Positions 37,632 to 47,286 of a stretch of 64,000 bases of DNA are shown here, in pieces. The stretch is from Thermococcus alcaliphilus (GTDB lineage Archaea > Methanobacteriota_B > Thermococci > Thermococcales > Thermococcaceae): NCBI RefSeq assembly GCF_024054535.1, contig NZ_JAMXLV010000019.1, forward strand, positions 93,682 to 157,681, given 5' to 3'. The position numbers and the translations under genes are program-made. The notes under the pieces were generated by a model that saw nothing but the letters and a program-made list of their open reading frames with translations, was not told where the DNA came from and ran no database searches. The stretch's first letter is position 1. The number at the start of each line of letters is the position of its first letter.

Positions 37632-38801
37632 ATGAAAAGAAAAGACTTATGGCTTCTTCATTTTTCGACACTTTTCTTCTTCTTGGGATATATCCTAGTG
37701 GCACCTCTAATTTCCCCCCTTGCCATAACGTTTGGTGCCAGCCCATTCTTAGTTGGCTTCGTAGCTTCAGTGTCTTCAATATTCGCCTTTGTACTAAAGC
37801 CCGTGGGAGGTATCTTGGGAGACAAGGGGAAAAGTTTTGAGGTAATGATGATAGGGACGGTTCTTGGTGCTGTTGCGGGAGGATTCTATCTCCTCTCATT
37901 CTTCATGCGAAGTTTGACTATTTTTGCCATAGGGAGGGCGGTTCATGGTGCTGCATCGGCGTTTTTCTTTCCATCCTCTCTCTCAACCGCCATAAACCTA
38001 GCCCCTAAAGGAAGAGTCGGGGAGACCTTGGGGTGGAGAGGAACTATGTTTTCTCTGAGCCAGCTCATTGGTCCAGCTGTAGGAGGACTAGTGGCAGATT
38101 ACTTCGGATTTCATTCAGCCTTTGTTCTCGCAATCTTGTTTTCTTTAGTGGGCTTCCTATTTGTCTCAAATGCATATAGGGAAGTTAGGGCCAAGATACC
38201 GGTCAAAGAAAGCGAGGAAAAGAAGGGTTCTTACAAGGATCTGATTAATCTATCTTTTGTTGGTGCTTCGATTTCGCTGTTCTTTATGGTCTTCGCCTAT
38301 AGTGGTATGTACACGTTTCTTCCAGCATACTATAAGATCCTTGGATTGGGCACTAGTATCTTTGGAATATATGCGAGTATCATGGGTGGTTTTAGCCTTC
38401 TCACAAGGGTTTTTGGTGGGAGGGAAGCGGATAAAAGGGGGCCAATTCCAGTAGCTTCTTCTGGATTGCTCTTAATAACATCTGCCTATGTTATCTTGTT
38501 CTTCCACCTTCTGCCTCCTGAAGCCTATATAAGCGCTGTTATTCTGGGAATGGGATTCGGATTGGCTGTTCCTTCTCTTCAAATGCTGGCTTTAGCTAAT
38601 CTTCCAAAGAATATAAGGGGAATAGGTTCGAGTGTCTATACAATGTTTTTTGATTTGGGCTACCTTTCTGGACCTTTGGCCCTTGGTTATCTGGCGGAAA
38701 TTGAGGGTTATGAGAAGGTATTCCTTTTCCTCCCTATGCTAACATTTTTATCTCTGTCTAACCTCATATTGCTCAAGGTGTTAGGGAGGAAAAGACCATG
38801 A
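37632..38801 (+). CDS. MFS transporter
   Basis: This 389-residue major facilitator has 12 helices and the motif-A-like loop GGILGDKGKSFE after helix 2. It resembles drug and sugar efflux MFS proteins; the substrate is unknown. Ribosome binding site GGGGG precedes the ATG. Its stop overlaps the start of the radical SAM gene (ATGA, 38798-38801), so the two are translationally coupled and may act on a common compound. Confidence 0.85.
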   Translation: MKRKDLWLLHFSTLFFFLGYILVAPLISPLAITFGASPFLVGFVASVSSIFAFVLKPVGGILGDKGKSFEVMMIGTVLGAVAGGFYLLSFFMRSLTIFAIGRAVHGAASAFFFPSSLSTAINLAPKGRVGETLGWRGTMFSLSQLIGPAVGGLVADYFGFHSAFVLAILFSLVGFLFVSNAYREVRAKIPVKESEEKKGSYKDLINLSFVGASISLFFMVFAYSGMYTFLPAYYKILGLGTSIFGIYASIMGGFSLLTRVFGGREADKRGPIPVASSGLLLITSAYVILFFHLLPPEAYISAVILGMGFGLAVPSLQMLALANLPKNIRGIGSSVYTMFFDLGYLSGPLALGYLAEIEGYEKVFLFLPMLTFLSLSNLILLKVLGRKRP

Positions 38802-39748
38802 AAATAAGGGCTTCATACGGAACTGCAGTTGTCTTGGGACTTAAGAAGGGAAAAATGTTTGCAAAGCCCACGACGGCGTATTTTATGACCTATTATGAGG
38901 GGAGATGCCTGAACAATTGTGCCTTTTGTGTTCAGGCTAGAGAGAGCAGGGCAGATGTAGAAAAGCTTTCGAGAATAACTTGGCCCGCATTTGAGTTGGA
39001 TGAAGTTGTGGAAAAATTAAAAAGTTCAAAATTTGCGAGAATATGCCTGCAAACTATAGATTATCCGAATTTAGGGGAAGACGTCTCAAAGATTCTAAAA
39101 GCTTTTTACCCATTGGGTCTTCCAGTTTCTCTCTCGATAACTCCTGTTGACAAAAAGTCTCTTAGAGAGTTTCAAAGGCTTGGGGTAGATTATATTGGCG
39201 TTGGTATAGATGCGGCAAGTGAGAGGGTGTATAACAAGGTGAAAGATTCCATGTACTCCTGGGAGGATATGTGGCGGTTTGTTGATGAGGTTATTGATGT
39301 TTTTGGCAAGGGGAAGGCATTTGTCCATTTAATCTTTGGATTGGGCGAGAGCGAAGAAGAGTTTTTACAAGCAGTTCAGAAGGCGTATGATTCAAAGGCT
39401 AAGGTTTCAATTTTTGCATTTACCCCAATTAAGGGGACTATACTAGAAAACAAGACCCCTCCAGACCCAAATAGGTACAGATTGATGCAGATTGGGGTTT
39501 ATTTAATTGAAAACAAGATCGCAAGGGTCGAAGAGTTTAAGTTTGAGAGTGGGAGGCTTGTAGATTTCGGTCTTTCCAAAGAGGAGCTTTTTAAGATTCT
39601 CGACGAGAGTGCATTCATGACTCACGGCTGTCCCGGATGTAATCGACCCTATTACAACGAGAAGCCCAGCAAAGAGCCCTATAACTTTCCGGTAAGGCCT
39701 GAAAAGAAACAGTTTGAAAGATTATTGGGTAGACTATTCAATGAGTGA
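38798..39748 (+). CDS. Radical SAM protein related to biotin/lipoyl synthases
   Basis: This 316-residue radical SAM enzyme carries the cluster motif C37-x3-C41-x2-C44 (GRCLNNCAFC) and a further pair Cys278/Cys281 in HGCPGCNRPYY that may hold an auxiliary cluster. It belongs to the biotin-synthase-related archaeal group (COG2516-like). One half of the two-component archaeal lipoyl synthase (LipS1/LipS2) from T. kodakarensis is of this general type, so lipoate synthesis is a candidate function and would serve the H protein at 12465. Subfamily assignment is from memory and unproven. Its 3' end overlaps the convergent TPR-like gene by 15 bases. Confidence 0.75.
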   Translation: MKIRASYGTAVVLGLKKGKMFAKPTTAYFMTYYEGRCLNNCAFCVQARESRADVEKLSRITWPAFELDEVVEKLKSSKFARICLQTIDYPNLGEDVSKILKAFYPLGLPVSLSITPVDKKSLREFQRLGVDYIGVGIDAASERVYNKVKDSMYSWEDMWRFVDEVIDVFGKGKAFVHLIFGLGESEEEFLQAVQKAYDSKAKVSIFAFTPIKGTILENKTPPDPNRYRLMQIGVYLIENKIARVEEFKFESGRLVDFGLSKEELFKILDESAFMTHGCPGCNRPYYNEKPSKEPYNFPVRPEKKQFERLLGRLFNE

Positions 39749-40222
39749 TTCTATAATTTCCTTGAGTTTTTCTGAGCTTATATCTTTGGCCAAAAGCTGT
39801 GCTTCTTTATAATTTCCCTTTGTAAGTGCATCTAATGCCAGTACAAAGGTGTGAAGGTCTCTGTTAGTGGATGTTTGAGGGAGCAAAATCTCCAGTCTAC
39901 CCTTGAGTAGATCGAATTTATTATTCTTCTTGATTATTGCAAGAACGTTTTTTAGTCTCTCAACTCCAAGTGAAAACATCTCTCCATCTGAAGCATTCAG
40001 AAGTGCTCTAATTGAGCATTTTACAGCACCGCTGTAGTTGCCCTCTTCGATAAAAGCCTCGACCAATCCAAAACAGGCTTCAAAATAAATCCATGGATAA
40101 GAGTCCTTTGAGAGGTGCATGACCTCGTCGAATTTCCTCTTGGCAGCATCAATTTTTCGTTCGTTTAATGCTCTTTGAGCTTCCCTCAAGATAGATACAA
40201 TGACTTCTTCTTTCTTTTCCAT
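39734..40222 (-). CDS. TPR-like helical protein
   Basis: This 162-residue all-helical protein has a pattern compatible with two or three tetratricopeptide-like hairpins (AQRALNERKIDAAKRKFDEV, then YFEACFGLVEAFIEEGNYSG, then ALTKGNYKEAQLLAKDI). There is no signal peptide. It starts three bases after the Rio2 stop and is likely cotranscribed with it; a scaffold role in ribosome assembly is possible but unsupported. Confidence 0.6.
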   Translation of the reverse strand: MEKKEEVIVSILREAQRALNERKIDAAKRKFDEVMHLSKDSYPWIYFEACFGLVEAFIEEGNYSGAVKCSIRALLNASDGEMFSLGVERLKNVLAIIKKNNKFDLLKGRLEILLPQTSTNRDLHTFVLALDALTKGNYKEAQLLAKDISSEKLKEIIESLIE

Positions 40223-40225
40223 TGT

Positions 40226-41149
40226 TTACGCCTCTTTTAAGCTCTTTTTAAAGGCATCCTCAAATTCTTTCCAGACTTCATTCCAGTCTTTTTCTACTCT
40301 CCATTTTCGTTTAAAGGAGTTTAGGAGCACCCTTAAATCCCTTTCCAGATAATACTTGGCATCTGGGAAAGCCGTTGTTAAGTATTGGGGCCAGTCTATT
40401 ATTAGTATATCCCCATCCTTTTTAAGAACTATGTTGTAAAGGCTCATATCAGAATGAATTATTCCAAACTCGACTATCTTTTTGTACTCTTCCAGAACTT
40501 TGTCTAATATTTCTGAAGCCTCCTCTTTTGTCAAATCGGTGTCTGCAAGCTCTACAAGCTCAACCCCTTCTATAAATTCCATAACAATCGCATGCCTGTT
40601 CCATGCAAGGGGTTTTGGAACTTTGGCTATTGGGCTCAAGAGTTGAAGAGCCTCATACTCTCTTTGAGCAACTAGTCTTGAAATGTAGAGCCATGATATA
40701 TGTCTTTTGTCAATAAAATCGGGTCTATAGAGCTTTATCCTTGTGAAGCTTGTTCTTCCTATCCGATTAAATTTAACAGCTACTTTCTCTTCATTTGGAG
40801 TTATCCCGACATAAACATCCGCCTCTTTCCCTACCCCAATTTGTGTTTGGCTTATTGCCTTAATTATCCCTTTTTGAGCAAATGCCCTTATTGCCAAGGC
40901 ATCGTATCCATGTATTGTGAGCTGGTAGCCTATGTAGCCTATATCACTTCTTCTCCTCACGAGTCCCCAATTGTCGAGTTTCCCTAGGCGATAAGAGGCA
41001 GTTTCAATATCCACTCGGGAAAATTTGGCTATTACCTCGAGGGGCACCCACTCATAATGGCGCATATTAAGCTCTACTCCTCTAAGTATCCTAAAATCGA
41101 GATACTTAAGATTTGGATATACTTCGAGTGCAAGAAGTTTACTTACCAT
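40226..41149 (-). CDS. rio2: Rio2 serine/threonine protein kinase
   Basis: This 307-residue atypical kinase/ATPase acts in maturation of the small ribosomal subunit. An N-terminal winged helix (about 1-85) is followed by the RIO domain. The latter has the short nucleotide loop GVGKEADVY, catalytic HSDMSLYNIV and the metal-binding aspartate in IDWPQY. The ATG at 41149 gives MVSKLLALEVYP, the usual family start; the frame reaches back to 41158. TPR-like gene downstream in the same transcript. Confidence 0.93.
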   Translation of the reverse strand: MVSKLLALEVYPNLKYLDFRILRGVELNMRHYEWVPLEVIAKFSRVDIETASYRLGKLDNWGLVRRRSDIGYIGYQLTIHGYDALAIRAFAQKGIIKAISQTQIGVGKEADVYVGITPNEEKVAVKFNRIGRTSFTRIKLYRPDFIDKRHISWLYISRLVAQREYEALQLLSPIAKVPKPLAWNRHAIVMEFIEGVELVELADTDLTKEEASEILDKVLEEYKKIVEFGIIHSDMSLYNIVLKKDGDILIIDWPQYLTTAFPDAKYYLERDLRVLLNSFKRKWRVEKDWNEVWKEFEDAFKKSLKEA

Positions 41150-41233
41150 GGCTCTCACTCAGCCCTACATCATCTCCTTTTTATATTTAACTCTTCGATA
41201 ATTTTTTAAACGTTCAGCCTCTCACCTCAAAAT

Positions 41234-42340
41234 ATGCAGAGAAAACTCCTCTTACTGCTCTCTCTTGGGTGGATATTCAACTATGCCCACAGAATGGCTA
41301 TTCCTCCCCTTATCCCACTAATCAAAGAAGAGTTAACCATAACAAACGCTCAGGCCGGGCTTCTCATGACTTCCCTTCTCCTTCCCTATGCCTTGATTCA
41401 AGTTCCAGCCGGTTATTTTGGGGACAAACTCGGAAGAAAAAAGCTTGTAGTTATCAGCATTGTTGGTTATTCGTTAGCAAGCTCCTTGATTATTTTCGCC
41501 CGGCAATACTGGCATCTTATTGCCATTAGGGCTCTCTATGGGATTTTTGCTGGTCTCTACTACGCTCCAGCAACTGCTCTTATAAGCGAGATTTACAGGG
41601 AGAAAAAAGGTTCCGCATTGGGTGTTTTTATGGTTGGACCTCCAATAGGAAGTGCCATTGCTCCAGCAATTGTTATTCCAATAGCCTTGGCCTTAGAGTG
41701 GAGGTATTCGTTTTTAGTTCTCTCGCTTATGAGCTTAACAGTTGGACTAGCGCTTATGCTGATAATCAAGGGGGAAGTAAAGCAAGTTGAACGGCCAAAG
41801 TTCACGGTGCCTAAGGAGGTGTTCAGCTTAAGTGTTATGAACTTCATAGTATTAGCAGCCTTCTTTGGAATGCTGACTTTCCTTCCAGATTTCTTTGTAA
41901 ACAAAGGCAGAAGTGTAGAAGAAGCTTCCTTTTACTTCTCTCTCCTCTCGATAGTGGGGATCTTTGGCTCTATTGCTGGAGGAGGTGTGTATGATAGGAT
42001 TAGAGAAACTAGTCTTTTCTCTGTTCTCGCTCTAAATGCTTTCCTGTCTTTTCTGTTGGTGAAAACAGCATATCCCATGCTGGTTTTGTTGTTGGGCTTG
42101 TTTTTCTACTCCGTTGGTCCGATAGTTACCGCTTATACAAGTGAACATGCAAGTGAGGAAAACCTTGGCACAGTGATGGGTTTTGTGAACATGATGGGGT
42201 TTTTTGGAGCAACCGCTGGCCCGTATTTTATAGGGCTTTTGATCGATACTGCAGGTTATGAAACAGCGTTTTATTCAATCTCAGCAATGTACCTGCTAAG
42301 TTTCCTAATTTTGATGCTTTCAAGGAGAGATATTCGTTAG
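41234..42340 (+). CDS. MFS transporter
   Basis: This 368-residue protein has 12 helices and the conserved loop GYFGDKLGRKKL (MFS motif A) after helix 2 and a short second-half counterpart (GGGVYDRIRE). It resembles organic-anion or sugar-type MFS symporters; the substrate is unknown. It is divergent from rio2 across about 85 bases and precedes, but is separated by 260 bases from, the hydrogenase operon. Confidence 0.85.
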   Translation: MQRKLLLLLSLGWIFNYAHRMAIPPLIPLIKEELTITNAQAGLLMTSLLLPYALIQVPAGYFGDKLGRKKLVVISIVGYSLASSLIIFARQYWHLIAIRALYGIFAGLYYAPATALISEIYREKKGSALGVFMVGPPIGSAIAPAIVIPIALALEWRYSFLVLSLMSLTVGLALMLIIKGEVKQVERPKFTVPKEVFSLSVMNFIVLAAFFGMLTFLPDFFVNKGRSVEEASFYFSLLSIVGIFGSIAGGGVYDRIRETSLFSVLALNAFLSFLLVKTAYPMLVLLLGLFFYSVGPIVTAYTSEHASEENLGTVMGFVNMMGFFGATAGPYFIGLLIDTAGYETAFYSISAMYLLSFLILMLSRRDIR

Positions 42341-42481
42341 TACCTATGACTTGTTTCTTTTGGTTACACTTTTCTGTACATCTAAGCTTAAAACCAGTCG
42401 TTAGTGCGACTTATCTGAACCTTGATGTTGGTTTCTGTTGTTTAAAGAATATATGAACAAAGTATTTTGGGCGAATTTGCT

Positions 42482-42498
42482 GTGTTAAACCTTTGGTT
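42482..42498 (+). promoter_or_regulatory. SurR-type site of the sulfhydrogenase operon
   Basis: GTG-TTA-AAC-CTTTG-GTT matches GTTn3AACn5GTT with one mismatch (GTG for GTT). It lies about 27 bases upstream of the TATA box, the position from which SurR activates hydrogenase genes in P. furiosus. Confidence 0.6.
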
Positions 42499-42524
42499 GA
42501 AAATCTAAGGGTTTAGAAATGCTT

Positions 42525-42531
42525 TTTTATA
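42525..42531 (+). promoter_or_regulatory. TATA box of the sulfhydrogenase operon
   Basis: TTTTATA preceded by an AAATGC stretch; predicted start near 42558 gives a leader of about 45 bases before ATG 42602. Confidence 0.55.
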
Positions 42532-42601
42532 CACAAAACAAGCTTTCAATGAGGATGAATAAAAATGTTCACTGGGACTATTTGTGTACATCAGTGGGGT
42601 G

Positions 42602-43711
42602 ATGGAGTTGAGGTATGTTAAGTTGCCGAAGGAGAATACTTACGAGTTCCTAGAGCGATTAAAAGACTGGGGAACACTTTATGCTCCAGTAAAAATCTCG
42701 GAGAAGTTCTACGACTTCAGAGAAGTTGAAGACGTGAGGCAAATAGAATTCAAATATAACAGGACAATAATGCCTCCGAAGAAGTTCTTCTTCCTTCCGA
42801 GGGAAAAAATGTTTGAATTCAGCATTTCGAAGGCAGAATACAAGGAGGTTATTGAAAACGTTGAACCCTTTGTAGTTTTCGGGGTTCACGCGTGTGACAT
42901 CTTTGGTCTTAAGATAATGGACACAATTTACTTGGATGAGCTCCCTGACAAATACTACAAAGTTAGAAGGGAAAAGGGCATAATAATAGGAATTAGCTGT
43001 GTTCCAGATGAGTACTGTTTCTGTAATTTGAGGGAGACAGATTTTGCAGACGATGGTTTCGACTTATTCCTCCATGAGCTTCCCGACGGATGGCTCGTGA
43101 GGGTTGGCACTCCAACCGGGCACAGGATAGTTGATAAAAACATAAAGCTCTTTGAAGAGGTAACGAGCCAGGATGTATGCAACTTTAGAGAGTTTGAAAA
43201 CAAAAAGCACCAGATGTTCAAATACCATGAGGATTGGGGGAACCTCAGATATTTGCTTGAGATGGAAATGGAGCATCCAATGTGGGATGAGCAGAGTGAA
43301 CTCTGTTTAGCATGCGGGAACTGTAACTTAACATGTCCAACGTGTAGATGTTATGAAGTCCAAGATATACCAAATCTTGATGGAGACACGGGCGTTAGGA
43401 TTAGAAGATGGGATTCATGCCAGTTGAGAAGTCATGGCCTTGTGGCTGGAAACCACAACTTTAGACCAACCAAAAAGAGTCGTTTTATGAACCGTTACCT
43501 ATGTAAGAACTCCTACAATGAGAAGCTTGGCATAAGCTACTGTGTCGGATGTGGAAGGTGTACATACTTCTGTCCAGCAGAAATAAGCTTCGTGAGGAAT
43601 TTGAGAACTATTATGGGACTTGAGGATAAGTCATGTCCTCCTGAAGTTGCTGAGGAGATTCCGAAGAGAGGATTTGCATATGGCACTTCTGCCGGAGGTG
43701 AGGAGCTATGA
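42602..43711 (+). CDS. hydB: Sulfhydrogenase beta subunit (iron-sulfur)
   Basis: This 369-residue subunit carries electrons between the flavin subunit and the [NiFe] half of soluble hydrogenase I. Two ferredoxin-type clusters are seen near the C terminus: [14 protein letters not shown] and [14 protein letters not shown], plus other cysteines ([17 protein letters not shown]). The ATG at 42602 is followed by [10 protein letters not shown], the family start; a longer GTG frame from 42584 is less likely. It overlaps hydG by four bases. First gene of hydB-hydG-hydD-hydA. Confidence 0.94.
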   Translation: MELRYVKLPKENTYEFLERLKDWGTLYAPVKISEKFYDFREVEDVRQIEFKYNRTIMPPKKFFFLPREKMFEFSISKAEYKEVIENVEPFVVFGVHACDIFGLKIMDTIYLDELPDKYYKVRREKGIIIGISCVPDEYCFCNLRETDFADDGFDLFLHELPDGWLVRVGTPTGHRIVDKNIKLFEEVTSQDVCNFREFENKKHQMFKYHEDWGNLRYLLEMEMEHPMWDEQSELCLACGNCNLTCPTCRCYEVQDIPNLDGDTGVRIRRWDSCQLRSHGLVAGNHNFRPTKKSRFMNRYLCKNSYNEKLGISYCVGCGRCTYFCPAEISFVRNLRTIMGLEDKSCPPEVAEEIPKRGFAYGTSAGGEEL

Positions 43712-44598
43712 GCACTCCTAGCACTGTACCAAAAGATATTATGATGCCAGATGAGAACCCATATGCTCTCCATAAAGCAAAGGTACTCAAAGTTTACAAG
43801 CTTACGGACACAGAAAAGCTTTTCCTATTCCGTTTTGAAGATCCAGAGTTAGCTGAAAAGTGGACGTTCAAGCCGGGACAGTTTGTTCAGCTTACTATCC
43901 CAGGTGTTGGTGAAGTACCAATCAGCATATGTTCCTCCGCTATGAGAAGAGGTTTCTTTGAACTTTGTATAAGAAAAGCAGGTAGAGTAACAACTGTAGT
44001 TCACAAGCTTAAGCCGGGAGATACGGTTTTAGTTAGAGGTCCCTATGGAAACGGCTTCCCTGTAGATGAGTGGGAAGGGATGGATTTACTCCTTATAGCA
44101 GCAGGTCTTGGAACTGCTCCCCTTAGGAGCGTCTTCCTTTATGCAATGGACAACAGGTGGAAGTATGGAAACATCACGTTCATAAACACAGCCAGATACG
44201 GAAAGGATTTACTCTTTTACAAAGAACTTGAGGCAATGAAAGACTTGGCAGAGGCTGAAAACGTCAAGATAATCCAAAGCGTTACAAGAGATCCTGATTG
44301 GCCTGGATTAAAGGGCAGACCTCAGCAATTCATAGTTGAGGCGAACACAAATCCTAAGAATACAGCGGTTGCGGTTTGTGGTCCTCCAAGGATGTATAAG
44401 GCTGTCTTTGAGTCTCTCATAAACTATGGATACAGGCCAGAGAACATCTACGTAACCCTTGAAAGAAAAATGAAGTGCGGAATTGGAAAATGTGGGCACT
44501 GCAACGTGGGAACAAGCACATCATGGAAGTACATATGTAAAGACGGACCTGTATTTGGCTACTTTGACATAATATCAACCCCCGGACTGCTGGACTGA
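43708..44598 (+). CDS. hydG: Sulfhydrogenase gamma subunit (FAD/NADP-binding)
   Basis: This 296-residue subunit resembles ferredoxin-NADP reductase and exchanges electrons with NADP(H). The FAD motif PISICSS, the nucleotide-binding GLGTAPLRS and the C-terminal [2Fe-2S] motif [12 protein letters not shown] with a later Cys in YICKDGP are present. It starts within the hydB stop (ATGA), a sign of coupled translation. The next gene begins ten bases after its stop. Confidence 0.94.
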   Translation: MSTPSTVPKDIMMPDENPYALHKAKVLKVYKLTDTEKLFLFRFEDPELAEKWTFKPGQFVQLTIPGVGEVPISICSSAMRRGFFELCIRKAGRVTTVVHKLKPGDTVLVRGPYGNGFPVDEWEGMDLLLIAAGLGTAPLRSVFLYAMDNRWKYGNITFINTARYGKDLLFYKELEAMKDLAEAENVKIIQSVTRDPDWPGLKGRPQQFIVEANTNPKNTAVAVCGPPRMYKAVFESLINYGYRPENIYVTLERKMKCGIGKCGHCNVGTSTSWKYICKDGPVFGYFDIISTPGLLD

Positions 44599-44608
44599 GG
44601 TGGGAGAA

Positions 44609-45397
44609 ATGAGCGAGAAGGTTAGAATTGGATTTTACGCCTTAACTTCATGCTATGGCTGTCAGCTTCAAATGGCCATGATGGATGAGATACTCCATCT
44701 CTTGGACAAGGCGGAGATAGAATGCTGGTTCATGGTGGAAAGGGACAGTGATGAGGATAGGGAAGTCGATATAGCCTTCATAGAGGGAAGTGTCTCTACT
44801 CAAGAGGAAGTAGAGCTTGTAAAGAAGATTAGGGAAAAGGCTAAGATAGTCGTTGCAGTTGGAGCTTGTGCAACACAAGGTGGAGTGCAGAGCTGGGGTA
44901 AGGACAAAGAACTTAGTGAGCTTTGGAAGACTGTTTACGGAGATGCTCATGTTAAATTTGAGCCCAAGATGGCAGAGCCTGTTGAAAAATACATCAAGGT
45001 TGACTACAAGCTTTACGGTTGCCCACCAGAGAAGAAGGACTTTCTCTATGCATTGGGCACATTCTTAGTGGGCTCATGGCCTGAGGACATTGATTATCCA
45101 GTATGTGTTGAGTGCAGGCTTAGAGGAAACCCCTGTATTCTTATAGAAAAGGGAGAGCCGTGCTTAGGGCCAGTGACAGTTGCTGGGTGTGATGCAAGGT
45201 GTCCCGGCTTTAACGTTGCTTGCATTGGGTGCAGAGGAGCTGTAGGCTATGACGTTGCATGGTTTGACTCTCTAGCCTTAGAGTTCAAGAAGAAAGGTCT
45301 TACAAAAGAGGAGATTCTTGAGAGAATGAAGATCTTCAACGCCCACAATCCGAAGCTTGAAGAGATGGTTAACAAGATATTTGAGGAGGGAGAATGA
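44609..45397 (+). CDS. hydD: Sulfhydrogenase delta subunit (small [NiFe] subunit)
   Basis: This 262-residue small subunit holds the iron-sulfur clusters next to the active site. Cysteine motifs CYGCQLQM (proximal cluster), [18 protein letters not shown] and C-rich [13 protein letters not shown] are in the expected order. ATG 44609 with GAGGTGGGA upstream is preferred to GTG 44600. It overlaps hydA by four bases. Confidence 0.94.
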   Translation: MSEKVRIGFYALTSCYGCQLQMAMMDEILHLLDKAEIECWFMVERDSDEDREVDIAFIEGSVSTQEEVELVKKIREKAKIVVAVGACATQGGVQSWGKDKELSELWKTVYGDAHVKFEPKMAEPVEKYIKVDYKLYGCPPEKKDFLYALGTFLVGSWPEDIDYPVCVECRLRGNPCILIEKGEPCLGPVTVAGCDARCPGFNVACIGCRGAVGYDVAWFDSLALEFKKKGLTKEEILERMKIFNAHNPKLEEMVNKIFEEGE

Positions 45398-46677
45398 TGT
45401 ATATCCCGATTACGGTTGATCATATAGCCCGTGTTGAGGGTAAGGGAGGAATAGAGATAGTTACAAGTGATGAGGGGGTTAAAGAAGTCAAGCTTAACAT
45501 AATAGAAGGTCCGAGGTTCTTTGAAGCCATTACAATTGGCAAGAAGCTTGAAGAGGCATTGGCGATCTATCCGAGGGTTTGTTCTTTCTGTTCAGCATCT
45601 CATAAGCTCACGGCTTTAGAGTCTGCAGAAAAGGCCATAGGTTTTACCCCAAGACCTGAGATTCAAGACTTGAGAGAGCTGCTCTACATGGGAGATACCA
45701 TAGAAAGCCATGCTCTACACCTTTACCTACTAGTTCTCCCAGATTATCTCGGCTATTCCAATCCACTGGCAATGGTTGACAAATATAAGAGAGAAATCGA
45801 ATATGCAATGGCACTAAAAAACATTGGTTCAAAGATAATGGATTATCTCGGCTCAAGAGCAATTCATCAAGAAAACGCTGTGCTTGGGGGTTTTGGGAAG
45901 CTTCCAACAAAAACCCAGTTTGAAGAGCTCAAGAGAGAACTGAAAGAGGCCCTGCCTTTAGCCGAGTATACAGTGGAGCTCTTCTCAAAGCTTGAGCAAT
46001 ACGAAGAGGTAACCGATGATGAGATGGTTCACATGGCAGTGAAGCCGAGAAACGACGTCTATGGTATATACGGAGACTACATCAAAGTAAGTGATGGGTT
46101 TGAGTTTCCGGTTGAGGACTACAAAAAACACATAGTTGAAAAAGTAGTTGAACACAGCTTTGCAAAGCACAGCTTTTACAAAGGGAGGCCCTTTATGGTC
46201 GGTGCAATCTCGAGAATAGTTAACAACGCTGACCTTCTATATGGCAAGGCAAAGGAGCTCTATACTCAATACAAAGACCTACTAAGATACAACAACTGTT
46301 TTGCAAACAATTTCGCCCAAGCAATTGAGCTAGTATACTTCATAGAGAGGGCAATAGACATAATTGATGACACCCTTGCAAAGTGGCCGGTAAAAGAGAG
46401 GGATGAGGTAGAGCTAAAAGACGGCTTTGGAGTGAGCATAACCGAGGCTCCAAGAGGTTTACTCGTCTACGCTCTTGAAGTCAAGGATGGAAGAGTTAAC
46501 TATGCGGACATCATAACACCAACCGCAATGAACCTTGCAATTATGGAACGCCATGTTAGAATGATGGCTGAGAATCACTGGCAAGATGACCCAGAGAGGC
46601 TCAAGCTTCTTGCAGAGATGACGGTTAGGGCATATGATCCATGTATCTCGTGTTCTGTTCACGTAGTTAGGCTTTAG
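45394..46677 (+). CDS. hydA: Sulfhydrogenase alpha subunit (large [NiFe] subunit)
   Basis: This catalytic subunit of 427 residues splits or makes H2 with NADP(H) and can also reduce sulfur. The nickel ligands are in [12 protein letters not shown] near residue 64 and in the C-terminal [13 protein letters not shown]. The few residues after the His of SVH are the extension removed by the maturation protease, encoded 39 bases downstream. ATG codons at 45394 and 45397 are both possible. Ends in a short T run. Confidence 0.95.
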   Translation: MMYIPITVDHIARVEGKGGIEIVTSDEGVKEVKLNIIEGPRFFEAITIGKKLEEALAIYPRVCSFCSASHKLTALESAEKAIGFTPRPEIQDLRELLYMGDTIESHALHLYLLVLPDYLGYSNPLAMVDKYKREIEYAMALKNIGSKIMDYLGSRAIHQENAVLGGFGKLPTKTQFEELKRELKEALPLAEYTVELFSKLEQYEEVTDDEMVHMAVKPRNDVYGIYGDYIKVSDGFEFPVEDYKKHIVEKVVEHSFAKHSFYKGRPFMVGAISRIVNNADLLYGKAKELYTQYKDLLRYNNCFANNFAQAIELVYFIERAIDIIDDTLAKWPVKERDEVELKDGFGVSITEAPRGLLVYALEVKDGRVNYADIITPTAMNLAIMERHVRMMAENHWQDDPERLKLLAEMTVRAYDPCISCSVHVVRL

Positions 46678-46678
46678 T

Positions 46679-46685
46679 TTTTTTT
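46679..46685 (+). terminator. T7 run after hydA
   Basis: Seven T follow the hydA stop directly. It may end part of the hydrogenase transcripts and lower expression of the protease gene 32 bases later. Confidence 0.4.
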
Positions 46686-46716
46686 AACTTCCCTTCTAAT
46701 TTTTGTTGGTGAGAAT

Positions 46717-47163
46717 ATGAGCACGTTGATCCTTGCCCTTGGAAACGAGCTTATGAAAGATGATGGTGTGGGGTTGAAGGTTGGTAGAATTCTGGCAGAG
46801 AGGGGCTACAACGTTCTTGAGATAGGAACAGATATATTCAAGCTTCAACGCTATTATAATGGCGAAGAAAGAATAATAATCATCGATGCTATACTCACCG
46901 ATAAATACAAACCCGGAGAAATGATCCATCTAAAGGGAGAAGAAGTTTTTGAAAAGCTTAAGGCTGAAATAAGGAGTGCACATTTTATGGGGGCTATCGA
47001 TGGACTCAAGCTTTTGATGGCTCTTGATGAACGGCTAGCTAAAGCAGAGATTCATTTCGTTGGGGTTGTGGCTAAAGAGATTGAATTGGGGACTGAACTC
47101 AGTGAAGAGGTTAAAAGCAATATTCATAATATTATAAATGCTATAGAGAATATTGCGAAATAA
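46717..47163 (+). CDS. Hydrogenase maturation endopeptidase
   Basis: This 148-residue HybD/HycI-type protease clips the C-terminal extension of the large subunit after nickel insertion. The family start LALGNELMKDDGVG (Glu/Asp nickel-sensing residue early) and the middle aspartate in IIIDAI are visible, as is a His in SAHFMGAIDG. GGTGAG precedes the ATG. Position right after hydA indicates HydA as the substrate. Confidence 0.88.
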   Translation: MSTLILALGNELMKDDGVGLKVGRILAERGYNVLEIGTDIFKLQRYYNGEERIIIIDAILTDKYKPGEMIHLKGEEVFEKLKAEIRSAHFMGAIDGLKLLMALDERLAKAEIHFVGVVAKEIELGTELSEEVKSNIHNIINAIENIAK

Positions 47164-47222
47164 TCTTTGCAAAAATTTTTCACACTTTTGAAGGTTCAGA
47201 AGGGTGGAATGGTTCGAAAGCC

Positions 47223-47231
47223 TTTTAAATA
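47223..47231 (+). promoter_or_regulatory. TATA box at the head of the ribosomal protein cluster
   Basis: TTTTAAATA, expected start near 47255, about 32 bases before the SPOUT methyltransferase ATG. No other box of this quality is seen until adkA, so it may drive most of the cluster. Confidence 0.55.
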
Positions 47232-47286
47232 CTTTCTTTTTACCCCACTACAGCTTTAGGGTATAGAAATGTAAAGGCTGACTGAA

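Noticed and set aside
42400..42455. C/D-box guide RNA suggested by CTGA and TTGATG close together
   Set aside because: No proper C box at the 5' end and no terminal D box or closing stem could be found.
47210..47223. GGTTCGAAAGCC resembling a tRNA T-loop
   Set aside because: No acceptor, D or anticodon arms around it; it is part of the promoter region of the ribosomal cluster.
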